Origin: an uncultured Clostridia bacterium
GTDB taxonomy: Bacteria; Bacillota; Clostridia; Oscillospirales; CAG-272
DNA length: 6,750 nt
Direction of reading: 5' to 3'
NCBI GenBank assembly: GCA_904501765.1
Contig: CAJGCM010000117.1
Span: 1 to 6,750 of the forward strand
Shown: positions 6,479-6,750 of the stretch, one piece after another
How the letters are laid out: every line of letters begins with the position of its first letter
Position numbering within the stretch: position 1 is the first letter of the stretch
The notes under the pieces: generated by a model
Database searches by the model: none
Told to the model about the DNA's origin: nothing
Seen by the model: only the letters and a program-made list of their open reading frames with translations
Program-made: the position numbers and the translations under genes

Positions 6479-6575
6479 TGAAATAAATCCCCTTATGCGC
6501 CGCAGCGCATTTCACACGCAAAGCGTATTTCACGCACGAAGTGCATTTCATAAATCCCTTTCGGGATTTATTTCA
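6479..6575. repeat. Array of four small hairpins punctuated by ATTTCA, inside 13-bp inverted arms
   Basis: Four hairpins follow one another. They are ATGCGC/GCGCAT (6495-6500 and 6505-6510), ACGC/GCGT (6516-6519 and 6523-6526), GCAC/GTGC (6534-6537 and 6541-6544) and ATAAATCCC/GGGATTTAT (6550-6558 and 6563-6571). After each right arm, or overlapping its end, comes ATTTCA (6509, 6527, 6545, 6570); the first three are spaced exactly 18 bases. The block is bounded by TGAAATAAATCCC (6479-6491) and its exact reverse complement (6563-6575). That right arm is shared with hairpin 4, so the two pairings exclude each other. Stems differ in sequence but keep pairing, as expected when structure is selected. 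I know no named family that I can assign; a MITE-like or REP-like intergenic repeat is the best guess. Confidence 0.8.
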
Positions 6576-6577
6576 CC

Positions 6578-6619
6578 AAAAAAGCGCACAATGTCTTTGT
6601 AGACGATGTGCGCCTTTTT
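6578..6619. terminator. Bidirectional-looking rho-independent terminator
   Basis: GCGCACA (6584-6590) pairs with TGTGCGC (6607-6613). After an A/A mismatch, TGTC and GACG (with one T-G pair) close a 6-base loop. Six As precede the stem (6578-6583) and a T run follows (6615-6619), so it could stop transcription from either side. It is the first good terminator after the pump stop, about 260 bases downstream, and probably ends the metal operon. It could equally serve a minus-strand gene entering from the right. Confidence 0.75.
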
Positions 6620-6750
6620 CTTCGGCTGGGTATTGCTATGCGGGGAGGAGTAAGGCTTAAGTCGTTCCGCTGAAAACAGGGTGAGGAGTAACAGCTCCGC
6701 ATAACGCAAGATACCGCGGGAGCTTAGTGACTCTTTCGTGACTTTGTGCC
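6620..6750. other. Structured sequence at the right edge without a supported gene
   Basis: The 9-base word GAGGAGTAA occurs twice (6645-6653 and 6683-6691), and TATGCGG (6637-6643) is inverted as CCGCATA (6697-6703). GTGAC occurs twice near the edge, in 6727-6742. The plus strand has only very short frames. On the minus strand one frame is open from 6748 down to a TGA at 6548-6550, but it has no ATG and passes through the terminator and hairpin 4. I leave it unannotated as a gene. The stretch may be part of the same repeat element or a structured RNA. Confidence 0.4.

Noticed and set aside
6479..6575. CRISPR array
   Set aside because: The constant part is only six bases, spacing is 18-25 bases, and the units are self-complementary hairpins rather than repeats with unique spacers. 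No cas gene is present.

Overview
The window looks like chromosomal DNA from a low-to-moderate-GC Gram-positive anaerobe of the class Clostridia, possibly Ruminococcus/Oscillospira-like. The basis is a pyruvate phosphate dikinase start, GGAGG-type ribosome binding sites, sigma-A-like promoters and Firmicutes-type protein families. The organism assignment is inference. No species can be named from the sequence.

Layout. Positions 1-323 (minus) hold the N-terminal 107 codons of pyruvate phosphate dikinase (ppdK), running off the left edge; its ribosome site and an extended -10 promoter lie just upstream. Positions 653-1966 (minus) encode a PlsC-type acyltransferase with an extra zinc ribbon and a Cys/His-rich tail. 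It is divergent from an APC-family amino acid permease (2301-3680, plus), and convincing promoters for both lie in the shared 334-base spacer. A strong hairpin terminator (3743-3806) closes the permease unit.

Positions 3826-6321 form a compact metal-resistance or metal-homeostasis operon. A consensus -35, an extended -10 and a perfect 8-6-8 inverted repeat that overlaps the -10 precede an ArsR/SmtB repressor. A free-standing 73-residue HMA metal-binding protein follows, and then a P1B-2-type Zn/Cd/Pb ATPase whose start overlaps the HMA stop by four bases (ATGA). The ATPase has no HMA domain of its own, so the small protein probably acts as its detached metal-binding domain or chaperone. All expected catalytic and transport residues are present. 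The likely logic is: metal enters, the repressor leaves the operator, and the HMA protein and pump export the metal.

The last 429 bases have no gene I can support, but they are highly structured. Four small hairpins, each followed by ATTTCA, sit between 13-bp perfect inverted arms (6479-6575). The stem sequences differ while pairing is kept. A bidirectional-looking terminator (6578-6619) follows, then more repeat-rich DNA. With no terminator directly after the pump gene, this array could be the 3' UTR of the metal operon. It is the most unusual part of the window.
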